Shown here: in pieces, positions 1-8,344 of the stretch
How the letters are laid out: each line of letters begins with the position of its first letter
How positions within the stretch are numbered: position 1 is the first letter of the stretch
Virus record (IMG/VR): IMGVR_UViG_3300027759_006101
Coordinates: 124,001 to 188,000 of that record
Source of the DNA: a virus
Direction: 5' to 3' (one strand)
DNA length: 64,000 nt
Position numbers and translations under genes: made by a program
The notes under the pieces: generated by a model
Told to the model about the DNA's origin: nothing
Databases searched by the model: none
Seen by the model: only the letters and a program-made list of their open reading frames with translations

Positions 1-55
1 TTCTTGTGATTGGCTTGCCTTCCATTAAAGAATCTAATACTTCAGTGAATTTCAT
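1..55 (-). CDS. Tad2-like small protein, N-terminal fragment
   Basis: The gene starts at an ATG at 53-55 and runs off the left edge, so only 18 residues are visible. They read as an F-x-E-V-L-D-S-L-x-x-G-K-P-I-T-R start, the same opening as the DUF2829 (Tad2-like) proteins downstream of it in this window. It overlaps the stop of the preceding gene by about 14 bases, which suggests translational coupling. Confidence 0.55.
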   Translation of the reverse strand, partial: MKFTEVLDSLMEGKPITR

Positions 56-266
56 CTACTATCTCCCAATCATCTTCAAGAAAATCACCACTATCAAGAG
101 CATCAAAAATACTAACATAGCTCTCAAATTTAGGATCATTTGGAACATATTCTGGGACTTCTTTGACATCAGAAAAATAAGCCCTGCACTTTATATCAGG
201 CTCCCAAGATTTTCGCCTTAATGTAAAGCCATCTTCTAATTTATCTAATGCTTCTTTACCAGTCAT
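42..266 (-). CDS. Tad2-like protein (DUF2829 type)
   Basis: 74 residues. The start EALDKLEDGFTLRRKSW and the end LEDDWEIVDE match the pattern of DUF2829: a helix, a Gly, Arg-x-x-Trp, then a terminal acidic-DWE strand. Known family members (Tad2) bind the signal nucleotide made by ThsB and so inhibit Thoeris defence. Binding here is inferred from family resemblance. The start overlaps the stop of the upstream gene by four bases, so it belongs to a tightly coupled minus-strand operon. Confidence 0.65.
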   Translation of the reverse strand: MTGKEALDKLEDGFTLRRKSWEPDIKCRAYFSDVKEVPEYVPNDPKFESYVSIFDALDSGDFLEDDWEIVDEIH

Positions 267-481
267 TCTTCAATAACTTTCTTAAAAATATATTTTGCTT
301 TCATTGGCAAAATAAGATATTGAACTGTAAGCCATTCTGTGACGCCTGATTTATGTTTTACTTTATTTTGAATTTCGTTATCTTTAACACGCCAAGCTGT
401 AACGTTTGTACCGTCATCAATAGCTAAATAATATCCATCATTTAGTTTTTCAACAACATCAATAGGGATAGGTAGGCTCAT
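263..481 (-). CDS. Small protein, possible distant Tad2-like member
   Basis: 72 residues. The N-terminal DVVEKLNDGYYLAIDDGTN segment resembles the helix-Gly opening of its neighbours, but the terminal DWE motif is absent (it ends FKKVIEE). It may be a diverged DUF2829 relative or unrelated. It overlaps both neighbours (four bases downstream, 23 upstream), so it is surely cotranscribed with them. Confidence 0.55.
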   Translation of the reverse strand: MSLPIPIDVVEKLNDGYYLAIDDGTNVTAWRVKDNEIQNKVKHKSGVTEWLTVQYLILPMKAKYIFKKVIEE

Positions 482-737
482 TTTGTTTCCTGAAAGTTTC
501 TCTTACATTTTTATCCCAAAGTAATTCAGACGCAAAACCAATAGTACCAGAATCAAAATGAACCCAGACAGTTTTACCATCATCAGATAGACTTACTTCA
601 ATAATATCATCTTTATCGTATTGAAATTCTTCACAAAAAATAGATGCTATTTCGTGTAAATATTTTCTGAATCTGACAAAACTATAGATACGACCCTTAA
701 CATATTCTTCACTATAAATTCTTTGATCAGTTTGCAT
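459..737 (-). CDS. Hypothetical protein
   Basis: 92 residues, not recognised. It is a mixed charged soluble protein; the middle (IIEVSLSDDGKTVWVHFDSG) predicts a beta hairpin and there is no signal peptide or membrane segment. It overlaps the gene on each side, so it sits inside the same operon as the Tad2-like genes and may be an accessory of that cluster. Confidence 0.6.
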   Translation of the reverse strand: MQTDQRIYSEEYVKGRIYSFVRFRKYLHEIASIFCEEFQYDKDDIIEVSLSDDGKTVWVHFDSGTIGFASELLWDKNVRETFRKQNEPTYPY

Positions 738-915
738 AAGTGTACCTAACCAGTAAACTAACGATAAATAATAACAAAGATATAATAATTAAGAGCTTAG
801 TATTCATTTCAATAAAAGATTTGTCTTTTTCGAAAATAATTTTCCACACTCCAGCCATAAAGTAACCAACTAAAATAAAACATATAAAAGATAATGCTAA
901 TAAAAGAATAGTCAT
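727..915 (-). CDS. Small two-helix membrane protein
   Basis: 62 residues with two hydrophobic helices (about residues 3-24 and 41-58) joined by a charged loop (FEKDKSFIE). It is the first gene of the leftmost minus-strand operon: a promoter lies 18 bases upstream and the next gene overlaps its end by 11 bases. No family recognised; small size plus two helices fits many phage inner-membrane proteins. Confidence 0.6.
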   Translation of the reverse strand: MTILLLALSFICFILVGYFMAGVWKIIFEKDKSFIEMNTKLLIIISLLLFIVSLLVRYTYAN

Positions 916-933
916 AAAAAAATCCCTATAAAC

Positions 934-961
934 AGTATACTGCCTATAAGGATTTTGTCAA
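934..961 (-). promoter_or_regulatory. Promoter of the leftmost operon
   Basis: Read on the minus strand: TTGACA, 16 bases, TATACT. The initiation codon at 915 lies 18 bases beyond the -10 box, leaving a short leader. Confidence 0.65.
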
Positions 962-972
962 GAAAATATATT

Positions 973-1161
973 TTAGACAAGTTGCCAAGTGTCTACTTTT
1001 ACATCTTCATCATTTAGATTTTTCTGCACCCAATTTGAGTTGCTGTCAAATTTCTTCATAATCTTGTTATCTTCAAACTTTATATAAACAAAATCAGAAT
1101 TTACAGGTCTTTTTGCAACAGAGCCATTCTTCACAGAAACCCACACATCATAAAAAGTCAT
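973..1161 (-). CDS. Tad2-like protein (DUF2829 type)
   Basis: 62 residues. It opens with YDVWVSVKNGSVAKRPV and closes with VDTWQLV, the same helix-Gly-Arg opening and acidic-x-W strand ending as the DUF2829 proteins beside it, although the Arg-x-x-Trp is not conserved. A strong ribosome site (AGAGGTGG) precedes the ATG. It stands alone between two promoter regions. Confidence 0.5.
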   Translation of the reverse strand: MTFYDVWVSVKNGSVAKRPVNSDFVYIKFEDNKIMKKFDSNSNWVQKNLNDEDVKVDTWQLV

Positions 1162-1202
1162 TTGTATCCACCTCTATTAGTATATTTTCAGAACAACACC
1201 TA

Positions 1203-2048
1203 CTAACCTTTCCTGTGTTCTTCTTGTATTTTATTTACTTCAGCTACAACATCCACAACTTCCCAATCATCAGCAATTAAATCTAAATAAATAATTTTAC
1301 CATATCTAGAATATTTACCGACACCCCAATCAGGATGCCAACTTTTACGTCTAATTGTTTTTCCCGCATTTAAATCGTCCAAAACATCTTTGAATGATTT
1401 ACTCTGCACCACCACCCAATCCTCAGCAAAAAGATCTACTGTGGTTATTGTAGATTCAGCATGGTCATATTTTTTAGGAAATAATGTAAGACTAGGATTG
1501 CCTTCTCTTGACATCATTTTGCCGTGCTCCAACATTTTTACAGCCCAATTAATATCTCTTTTAAGTTCTATATTATTTGTCTTAAGAAAACTATCAAAGC
1601 TACTTCCTATATGTTTATTCTCAACAGCATAAGGTAAATAATCTTCACCTAGATCTAAAGTATATGGGAAATTAGTCTTATCCAACTTAGCAGCTTTCCA
1701 AGTTTTGTCTTTATTTTGATGATGTGTAAAGTCTTTAACTTCAGCACCCCATTGTTTGGTTTCATAATAATATTTGTATGTCTTACCATTTACATAAGCA
1801 AAACCATACATTTGCCAGTTTGTACCATTTGAACGAGGATCTTCTTCTGCTAATAAACCATGGTAAATGTAGCATTCATGTTTTTGCATCATATCCATAG
1901 CAGCTGGAGTGTTATATTCACAATTTTCAATATTGCAATCGTAAATTTTACTCACACCCTTGACATTCATACTTTTACCTGTACGCTTCTCAAACTCACG
2001 AATTTTGTTGTGATAATAATCTTTTTGATTTTTAGGCGAGTTATCCAT
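1203..2048 (-). CDS. Protein with tandem Tad2-like domains at its C-terminus
   Basis: 281 residues. Residues 1-155 form an unrecognised domain rich in Tyr, Trp and His. Residues about 165-215 (INWAVKMLEHGKMMSR to LFAEDWVVV) and 217-266 (FKDVLDDLNAGKTIRRKSW to LIADDWEVV) are two successive copies of the DUF2829-type unit. A -10-like TATCAT lies five bases before the ATG, suggesting a leaderless or nearly leaderless mRNA. The fusion of an extra N-terminal domain to a Tad2-like pair is unusual; its role is unknown. Confidence 0.7.
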   Translation of the reverse strand: MDNSPKNQKDYYHNKIREFEKRTGKSMNVKGVSKIYDCNIENCEYNTPAAMDMMQKHECYIYHGLLAEEDPRSNGTNWQMYGFAYVNGKTYKYYYETKQWGAEVKDFTHHQNKDKTWKAAKLDKTNFPYTLDLGEDYLPYAVENKHIGSSFDSFLKTNNIELKRDINWAVKMLEHGKMMSREGNPSLTLFPKKYDHAESTITTVDLFAEDWVVVQSKSFKDVLDDLNAGKTIRRKSWHPDWGVGKYSRYGKIIYLDLIADDWEVVDVVAEVNKIQEEHRKG

Positions 2049-2067
2049 ATCTTATGATACCATAAAA

Positions 2068-2100
2068 AAATGAACTTGTAAGAATTTCTTACAAGTTCAT
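2068..2100 (-). terminator. Intrinsic terminator of the Fn3 protein gene
   Basis: A near-perfect 14-bp stem (ATGAACTTGTAAGA and its complement) followed on the minus strand by seven T. It lies about 20 bases after the stop of the 898-residue protein gene. Confidence 0.8.
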
Positions 2101-2121
2101 TAGGATAAAGAAAACTAATAA

Positions 2122-4818
2122 CTAAAACAATTTTACATTAGGAAAGCTTGTCAATACTTCAAATCCCATATTGTCCCAGTGTCTTTCATCAGCAAAAGGT
2201 CTGAAGTTGATCCAATATGCATTGTCTGGATTCCAAGTTCTTTGTTCACCAATTTCGTTCCATGTATGGTAAATCAAGTGAGTATAGTTGACATTGATTT
2301 CTTCAAATGGGAAATCAACTGGCAATGGAGAATCAGCTACTAAATATCCATCTTCAACAACTACTACTCTATTTTTTGAAACATATAAATCAAATTGAAC
2401 TCTTCTGTCCAATCCCTGCCAAGTTCTATTTAGGGGATAATCTCTTCTTTCAACACTTGGTCTAAAGAATATTTCACCCTCGTATTTACCAGAAATAGCA
2501 TTCATAGTAGATCTGTAAATGATTGCTCCTGAACGATTAGAAGAATAAGCATCCATCAATTTATTCAATGATGCTTTTGATGTTTCTTTAATCCACCAAT
2601 TATTAGGATTAAAATCAATGTCATCAATCATCTTGAATGTTCCTGGTGTCCATTCATATTCAGCAGCACCACCAAATTCAGCAAATCTAATCCAGCCAGA
2701 TTTAGGAGAATAATTTGATTCTAAATTGAAAGCTGGAAATTTATTGCTATCAAAAAACTTAGAAGATAATTTGACATTAACATCATTACCATTTTGAACT
2801 ACAGAGTTAGCAACAAATGTACCAACCTTATATTCAGTGAGATGATTAACACTTCTATAAGGAGCTGGGTAAGAATAAATACTTTCTCTATCAGCAAACT
2901 TCACTGGTACTCTAAATGATTTTCTTGAACCATCTGTATTGTAGCCAGTGTCAACATTCATAGAGTGCCCACCAGCGCCAATCGCCCATCTAAATAATTT
3001 ACCTGATTTTGTATTCTGTCCAATTTTATCTGCTGCTTTTCCAGAATATACAATTTCTCCAGCAGGTAATAAAAGAATATCGCACCATCTTCTGCCACTA
3101 AAATGGGGATCAACTTCAAATGTTAGGTGTAACACTTTGTCTCCAGATATATTTGCAGTTTTCTTTGGGCTCATCAACATTACACCATTGCTTACGTGAG
3201 AAGGTGTAGATGACTGTCCTAAAGTTCCACCATCATATATTGTATCCATGAAGTGAGAACCCATTAAGAATACAGTTGAAGCAGATGTATCAAGATCATC
3301 TAAGAAGAATGACCATTTATCATTTTCATACCATCTTAGAATGACATCACTTTTGTTCCAATATTGCCAATTTCTTCCAAATCTTTGTTCAACCACATCC
3401 ATCTTTTGTGGCATTTGAACAATAGGTTTGAAGTCTCTAAAGTTGTCAAAGAAAACTTGTTCACCAGTTAAGGTTTTTTGTATCGTGATTACTTTGTATG
3501 GTGCTGATTTTGCAAGCACTATTGGATTATTAGATGGATCACCGTGTCCATTAACACCAACATGAACTTCGCCACTTGGACCACTTGCACCAGGTCCAAT
3601 GACACCATCAATTTGTTGATATGGTCCAAACTTATCTAATGCTTCAACAATTAGATTATATGATTGATTACTTACCAAACCATTCATCTCAACCATATTG
3701 TAGCCAGAAGAATATTTGACTGAATTTGGATTGTTTTCTACATAAACTTTGTAGTCAACAGCGCCTGGAACTAAATCAAACTTCACAACAACACTGTCAT
3801 CATTAGGAGTATATCCAGTAATATTGACAGGAGTTGAGATTGGTTCAAGTGGACCAAATCTAGTTATAATGTCTGCTGCTGGACCGAATGTTTCTTGTGT
3901 TGTAAAATGATTTCTATTCACAGAAGCAATAACATATCTATAAGTTTTGCCAGAGATAACATCTTTGTCTATGTAATATTGAGACCATAAATTAGATGCA
4001 ATTAGTTTTCCATCTCTATAAATATTATATGCGCCAGGAGCATCTTGGCCATATACTTGTTGATCTTGCCATTTGATGAAGTTTCTTGGCTTGCCATTAT
4101 TCCATTCTGCAGCAGTGACATATTTTCCAGGAGTTGATGGTGGTCTTGTAGTCCATCCAAAATTATAATTAGGAGCAAAGTCACCTCTTGCTAAACTTAA
4201 AGCAGAAGGAAAAGATTCTAATCCATTTTTGTCAACAGCAGTAACTGTATATGTCCAGCCTTCACCAAATATAAGCTGGCTTACTGTAAATGAATTAGTA
4301 TTGGAAGAACCAATCTTTTGACTATATCTATAAATATTATAAGATACAGCATCAGAATTAGCGTCCCAAACCAATTGATCATAAGCACCATAATTCCATA
4401 ATCCAAATGTTCTTAAGTTAGTGGGAGCTTCGGGATTCTTAAGATCTAATAAAGGAATAATCGCAGTAGATTTATTTGATAATTGTAAATATCCTGATGG
4501 GACTACACCACAAACATAGTAATCCCATTTTTCCTGATACTTTACATTTCTGTCAATAAAAATATTCTCGTTATTTGTAAGTTTGGCATAAGGTTTATTG
4601 TAATCAGGCTTCACACCTTGGCCAACTCTATATACAAAATAGCGAGTACATTTGGGTATTAAATCCCAACGCATCTTGACATGATAATTACTAGGAGTAC
4701 CAACGCAATAGCATAATTCTACTTGCGTTGAAAAGTTTTTTACTTGTGGTGGTTTTTGCCCCAGCGCACAAGAAATAAAGGTGTATAAAAACACAAATAA
4801 AACAATAGCTTTCTTCAT
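2122..4818 (-). CDS. Large secreted fibronectin type III repeat protein
   Basis: 898 residues with a cleavable N-terminal signal (MKKAIVLFVFLYTFISC; the Cys at about residue 17 could be a lipobox). Residues 25-400 hold about four Fn3-like repeats, each with a W-D-x-x-x-x-A-x-x-Y-x-I-Y-R signature (for example SYNIYRYSQ and AYNIYRDGK). Residues 450-898 form an unrecognised beta-rich, Trp/Tyr-rich region. It is therefore predicted to be exported and act outside the cell or on the surface, perhaps in carbohydrate or cell adhesion. The ribosome site GGGAGGT lies in the loop of a long hairpin. It is an unusual cargo for a phage and may be host-derived. Confidence 0.75.
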   Translation of the reverse strand: MKKAIVLFVFLYTFISCALGQKPPQVKNFSTQVELCYCVGTPSNYHVKMRWDLIPKCTRYFVYRVGQGVKPDYNKPYAKLTNNENIFIDRNVKYQEKWDYYVCGVVPSGYLQLSNKSTAIIPLLDLKNPEAPTNLRTFGLWNYGAYDQLVWDANSDAVSYNIYRYSQKIGSSNTNSFTVSQLIFGEGWTYTVTAVDKNGLESFPSALSLARGDFAPNYNFGWTTRPPSTPGKYVTAAEWNNGKPRNFIKWQDQQVYGQDAPGAYNIYRDGKLIASNLWSQYYIDKDVISGKTYRYVIASVNRNHFTTQETFGPAADIITRFGPLEPISTPVNITGYTPNDDSVVVKFDLVPGAVDYKVYVENNPNSVKYSSGYNMVEMNGLVSNQSYNLIVEALDKFGPYQQIDGVIGPGASGPSGEVHVGVNGHGDPSNNPIVLAKSAPYKVITIQKTLTGEQVFFDNFRDFKPIVQMPQKMDVVEQRFGRNWQYWNKSDVILRWYENDKWSFFLDDLDTSASTVFLMGSHFMDTIYDGGTLGQSSTPSHVSNGVMLMSPKKTANISGDKVLHLTFEVDPHFSGRRWCDILLLPAGEIVYSGKAADKIGQNTKSGKLFRWAIGAGGHSMNVDTGYNTDGSRKSFRVPVKFADRESIYSYPAPYRSVNHLTEYKVGTFVANSVVQNGNDVNVKLSSKFFDSNKFPAFNLESNYSPKSGWIRFAEFGGAAEYEWTPGTFKMIDDIDFNPNNWWIKETSKASLNKLMDAYSSNRSGAIIYRSTMNAISGKYEGEIFFRPSVERRDYPLNRTWQGLDRRVQFDLYVSKNRVVVVEDGYLVADSPLPVDFPFEEINVNYTHLIYHTWNEIGEQRTWNPDNAYWINFRPFADERHWDNMGFEVLTSFPNVKLF

Positions 4819-4868
4819 TTTAATACCTCCCCAGGTTTATTTTTTAAGATGAGAGCTATTGTTTTATT
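4796..4868 (-). promoter_or_regulatory. Hairpin enclosing the ribosome site and start codon
   Basis: Two 18-base arms (4796-4813 and 4851-4868) pair at 17 of 18 positions. On the minus-strand mRNA the loop of 37 bases contains the GGGAGGT ribosome site and the AUG of the 898-residue protein; the 3' arm is within codons 3-8. Such a stem could control initiation or mRNA stability. Mechanism is inferred. Confidence 0.6.
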
Positions 4869-4912
4869 CTTTTTTTTACTAACAGCAAACTTGTAGATAT
4901 ATCCTTGATTGA

Positions 4913-5638
4913 CTATCTGTAAGCGATGAATCCAAAGTGTTCAATGTCTTCATACAGATTGTAACCGTGAAATTTAAATTTCTGTGTAAGTTCAGCATAA
5001 TTTTGCTGCATAGATTTGCCATTGATGTGAGCAGTGTGATGACACTCTACCCAGTATCTTCCAACTTTATCCTTGAGTTGTTCTATTAACTCATCAGTAA
5101 AGATGTTGACTTCTTCTCCTTCAATATCCATCTTACAAACGTCTAAGAAATCAATATTGTTTGCTTCAAGGAATGATGGAAGTGTGAATGTTCTAACAAC
5201 TAACTGAATTTTAGTGTTACCTGCTGGAGCTCTGTTGTGAATTGTTGACTGCCCTGTTGCTTCTGGAAAAAAATAAAAATTAGTTGAACCATCTTGTGTT
5301 GAGATAGCACAATTATGAATTTTTACATTGTCAACTTCTTTTGAAAATTCCTTAATTGTTCTGCATAATACTGAACTTGGCTCAATTGCGTGAACAGTTT
5401 TGCATTTAGGGGAACAATAAAGTGAAAAAAGACCACCATTAGAACCAATATCCAAAACTGTAAGATTTTCTGATAAACCATCAAACAGTTGGTCAAAAAT
5501 ATATTTAGATGAACTAATAAATGGTAAATATTTGCTTTCTGGAGAAGCAAATTCATCTAAAATTCTTTTAGTGACATCATTGTATGATAATTCTAAATCA
5601 GAATCATCTATTCTCTTAATTAAATAAAAATCTTCCAT
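4913..5638 (-). CDS. FkbM-family SAM-dependent methyltransferase
   Basis: 241 residues. A Rossmann SAM-binding motif VLDIGSNGGLFSLY (about residues 60-73), the acidic EP motif of strand 2 (HAIEPSSVL) and the family hallmark MDIEGEE at about 165-171 place it in the FkbM class, which usually O-methylates sugars in surface polysaccharides. No membrane segment is visible. A promoter with a -10 box six bases before the ATG predicts a leaderless mRNA. With the sugar-nucleotide enzyme at 11.6 kb and two glycosyltransferase-like genes it suggests glycan modification. Confidence 0.85.
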   Translation of the reverse strand: MEDFYLIKRIDDSDLELSYNDVTKRILDEFASPESKYLPFISSSKYIFDQLFDGLSENLTVLDIGSNGGLFSLYCSPKCKTVHAIEPSSVLCRTIKEFSKEVDNVKIHNCAISTQDGSTNFYFFPEATGQSTIHNRAPAGNTKIQLVVRTFTLPSFLEANNIDFLDVCKMDIEGEEVNIFTDELIEQLKDKVGRYWVECHHTAHINGKSMQQNYAELTQKFKFHGYNLYEDIEHFGFIAYR

Positions 5639-5644
5639 AAATAA

Positions 5645-5672
5645 ATTATACTCACAATTTAGAGATTATCAA
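5645..5672 (-). promoter_or_regulatory. Promoter of the FkbM methyltransferase
   Basis: Minus strand: TTGATA, 16 bases, TATAAT, then six bases to the ATG at 5638. The short gap leaves no room for a ribosome site. Confidence 0.65.
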
Positions 5673-5892
5673 ATTCCACTTCTTCGTAAATTTCCCAAAC
5701 AGGCCCAGCATTATCTAAAATATGTGTATGTAGTTTAATGAAATCTTCCCAGGAATAATAAAACAGATTTCCTAAACTGTCCATAAGTATTTCTTCATCC
5801 CTGTAAATGTAATAAGCTTCAGGCCATCTTTTGTATCTAACTTTTAAATTAAGCGCAATTAATGGACGAGTTATTTCACTAAATAATTTCAT
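5659..5892 (-). CDS. Tad2-like protein, diverged
   Basis: 77 residues. IALNLKVRYKRWPEAYYIYRDEE carries an Arg-x-x-x-Trp turn, and the C-terminus (PVWEIYEEVEF) carries a W-E-I strand like the DUF2829 proteins at the left end. No other family is suggested. It overlaps the end of the exonuclease gene by 14 bases, so the two are cotranscribed. Confidence 0.5.
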   Translation of the reverse strand: MKLFSEITRPLIALNLKVRYKRWPEAYYIYRDEEILMDSLGNLFYYSWEDFIKLHTHILDNAGPVWEIYEEVEFDNL

Positions 5893-6439
5893 TTCTTGTT
5901 TTCTTTATGAGATTTACCAACACTCTTGCTGCATTGTAAGAGTCCCAATATGGATCATGCTTATCTCCATCAAACTTGCAACCCATTTCAGCCAAAGAAC
6001 GATCCAAACCATTGTTGTGAGATTTTCCAGAGAGCACAGAATACAACAATGATATATTTATGTATTCATTTGAGAATGGATATTTACAATCTTTATCCCT
6101 ACATTCATAATGCATGAACTCATTGTCATTTCCCCAAGCTGCACAAGGAAAAGATTTAGTTTTGAACTTATCCGAAATACTCTTGCACATAAATTCAAAT
6201 TCAACACCATTTTCAGCTTGCTCTTTAGTAATACCTGTAATACGTGTGCAATATTCAGAAATTTCACTTCTTACAGGCTTGCACACCATATGAAACTTAT
6301 CAGAAATTGCTAAAGTCTTGAGGTCTAAAATACAGGCCCCAAGACTTATCACCTCTCTCCACTTATAAGCATTGTCTCTTCCCTCCCAACACGTAGCTTC
6401 AAGGTCAAAAACAATGATTTTCTCACAACTAAACATCAA
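5879..6439 (-). CDS. DEDDh 3'-5' exonuclease (ERI-1/KapD-like)
   Basis: 186 residues. Exo I motif VFDLEATCW (residues 10-18) gives the first Asp and Glu, ITGITKEQ with a downstream Asp-containing motif gives Exo II, and HDPYWDSYNAARV near the C-terminus gives the His and last Asp of Exo III. This composition fits single-domain RNA/DNA exonucleases of the ERI-1/KapD group. It probably degrades single-stranded nucleic acid in the cytoplasm. It ends just before the Fic gene starts on the same strand (gap five bases). Confidence 0.8.
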   Translation of the reverse strand: MMFSCEKIIVFDLEATCWEGRDNAYKWREVISLGACILDLKTLAISDKFHMVCKPVRSEISEYCTRITGITKEQAENGVEFEFMCKSISDKFKTKSFPCAAWGNDNEFMHYECRDKDCKYPFSNEYINISLLYSVLSGKSHNNGLDRSLAEMGCKFDGDKHDPYWDSYNAARVLVNLIKKTRNEII

Positions 6440-6444
6440 AAATC

Positions 6445-7041
6445 CTATCTATGATCTAGTAAAACAAGATCATAATCCACACCAGTACCATTCCAATATT
6501 GATCCCTAAAGTTATCAATAGCCTCATAATATTCCGCTCTGTCATCAAACCTTATTATTATAGGCTCAGCTCCAAGATCAGTCAAGATTTTTTGTATTAG
6601 TAATCTTCCAGTTCTTCCATTGCCATCAATAAAAGGATGCACAACCTCAAAATAATGGTGTGAAAGTAAAGCAGCGTCTAAAGGGCTGATTTTATTATCA
6701 TTAGCAGAATCAATTAGTCTTTTGGTAAAGTCATACCAATTATCCATCAAATTAGGAATGACAACAGGATTCGGACATATGTCGTGACCAATCCACACAT
6801 CCACAGTTCTATATTGTCCAGAATTACCATTTTCAAAAAATGGAATATTCTTTGTCAAAAACCTATGCAAATCGAGAGGAGTGTGTTTCGTCAATTCCCA
6901 GCCTGAGGATAGTGCGAAATTTAAAGCACTCATATGATTATTATATAAGGTACAACCAGAATGAGTTCCCACATAACCAGGCTGAGGATCAATCAAATTA
7001 CTCTCATAAACAAATGTATGTTTCCAAGAATTACAAAACAT
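6445..7041 (-). CDS. Fic-domain protein (probable AMPylator)
   Basis: 198 residues. The catalytic loop HPFIDGNGRTGR (about 134-145) matches the Fic consensus HPFx(D/E)GNGRxxR completely, so activity (usually AMP transfer to a protein hydroxyl) is likely. The inhibitory motif (S/T)xxxE(G/N) is only nearly matched by TFVYES at residues 9-14, where Ser replaces Gly/Asn. Family members act as toxins, effectors or regulators. It has a good ribosome site (GAGGT) and probably heads a three-gene unit with the exonuclease and the Tad2-like gene. Confidence 0.85.
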   Translation of the reverse strand: MFCNSWKHTFVYESNLIDPQPGYVGTHSGCTLYNNHMSALNFALSSGWELTKHTPLDLHRFLTKNIPFFENGNSGQYRTVDVWIGHDICPNPVVIPNLMDNWYDFTKRLIDSANDNKISPLDAALLSHHYFEVVHPFIDGNGRTGRLLIQKILTDLGAEPIIIRFDDRAEYYEAIDNFRDQYWNGTGVDYDLVLLDHR

Positions 7042-7135
7042 TTAAATACCTCATTTCTTAATACTTTTCGAAAGCAATTCTTATTATATCGCAGAATATA
7101 ATTAAGTGACACATTAATGTAAAGGAGAAAAATTT

Positions 7136-7330
7136 ATGTCCTTGTTATCAAAATTATTGAAGAAAACTGTAGGCATTCCAGAAGTTAATATCAACAAACT
7201 TCCTTTCGCAAACAAAATTGTCGGCGATTGGGAGAAAAAGTCTATGGAAGACTTAGTAAAACAATTACCAAAAGAAACTATCACTAGGCTAATAGAAGTT
7301 TGTAACTCAGAATTAAAATCTAGATTGTAA
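7136..7330 (+). CDS. Hypothetical protein
   Basis: 64 residues, not recognised. The N-terminus MSLLSKLLKKTVGIPEVNI is an amphipathic helix, and the rest is helical and soluble. It has a good ribosome site (AAAGGAG, eight bases before the ATG). It begins a plus-strand run that continues to the methyltransferase. Confidence 0.6.
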   Translation: MSLLSKLLKKTVGIPEVNINKLPFANKIVGDWEKKSMEDLVKQLPKETITRLIEVCNSELKSRL

Positions 7331-7370
7331 AAAATCAGTCTATCTCATTGAAGTAGTTTGGAGGGAAATT

Positions 7371-7460
7371 ATGGACAATGACAAAAGACGTAAAGATGCT
7401 GTTTTTGTAATACTGTATAGCGTAGTGGGATATTTGCTTATTCTACTAGTAGCAAGATAA
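7371..7460 (+). CDS. Membrane micro-protein
   Basis: 29 residues: a basic start (MDNDKRRKD) followed by one hydrophobic helix (AVFVILYSVVGYLLILLVA). The ribosome site GGAGGG is strong and well placed. One of several single-helix micro-proteins in the 7-15 kb interval. Confidence 0.6.
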   Translation: MDNDKRRKDAVFVILYSVVGYLLILLVAR

Positions 7461-7480
7461 ACTTTAAGTATAAGTAATCT

Positions 7481-8260
7481 ATGCACGAGTACTTAAATGA
7501 AGATTGTTTAACTTATATAAAATCATTAAAAGAAAATTCGATTGATCTTATTCTCACCGATCCGCCTTACTTTATTGGGTTTGATGGTGGTAAAGGATGG
7601 GATAAACAATGGAACTCAGATGATTCTTATTTAGATTGGTGCGAAAAATGGTCAAAAGAATGTGCCAGAGTACTCAAACCTAATAAGATGATGTGTGTAT
7701 TTGGAACCTTAAAATACAATACTTTTTTGCGTTATAGATTAGAAGTTTTAGATAAACTTCCAAACTTCTATCAACAACCAGAAATAATCTGGTCCTACAA
7801 TTGGGGCGGAAGAAGTAAAACAAACTTTGCTAGAAAACACGAATTTATTTGGTGCTACTCTAAAGAAAAAACTTTTACTTTTAATGCAGATAGTGTAAGA
7901 ACAGAAAGAAAACAAAAAGTTAATATCAGAACAGGAAAAGAATACGAACAAGGTACTATTCCAACTTGTGTCTGGGAAAAGAATAATCACACAACAAGCA
8001 AAGAATACTGCAATTGGCATCCTACTCAAAAACCAATAAGCATACTAGAAAGATTTATTCTCGCATATACAAATCCAGGAGAAACAGTACTAGACCTATT
8101 TAATGGCGCTGGATCCACTATGATAGCCTGCGAAAATACTGGAAGAAATTTCAAAGGATGCGAAATAGATACTGAGTATTATGAACTGTCAATTGCAAGA
8201 TATACAGAACTTACTGGCAAACAATATAACAATAACTTAATAAAATTACCAGGCAACTAA
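7481..8260 (+). CDS. DNA adenine methyltransferase, DPPY type
   Basis: 259 residues. Catalytic motif IV is TDPPYFIGFDGG (about 25-36) and the SAM-binding motif I, DLFNGAGSTMIAC, is near the C-terminus. This order is the beta class of N6-adenine/N4-cytosine methyltransferases. It is likely to methylate phage DNA, protecting it from host restriction. No nuclease partner is adjacent, so it looks like an orphan. A clear terminator follows. Confidence 0.88.
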   Translation: MHEYLNEDCLTYIKSLKENSIDLILTDPPYFIGFDGGKGWDKQWNSDDSYLDWCEKWSKECARVLKPNKMMCVFGTLKYNTFLRYRLEVLDKLPNFYQQPEIIWSYNWGGRSKTNFARKHEFIWCYSKEKTFTFNADSVRTERKQKVNIRTGKEYEQGTIPTCVWEKNNHTTSKEYCNWHPTQKPISILERFILAYTNPGETVLDLFNGAGSTMIACENTGRNFKGCEIDTEYYELSIARYTELTGKQYNNNLIKLPGN

Positions 8261-8292
8261 AACCAAAGCAAGGTATTATATATATAGAGCAT

Positions 8293-8331
8293 TGAAGCCC
8301 TATCCATTTTCAGGATAGGGCTTTTTTATTT
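8293..8331 (+). terminator. Intrinsic terminator after the methyltransferase
   Basis: Ten-bp stem AGCCCTATCC with its complement, loop of eight bases, then six T. Confidence 0.9.
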
Positions 8332-8344
8332 AGAGGAGATTATA

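Noticed and set aside
3000-3199. Plus-strand ORFs opposite the Fn3 gene and other long genes
   Set aside because: They are shadows of the coding strand without ribosome sites or family resemblance.
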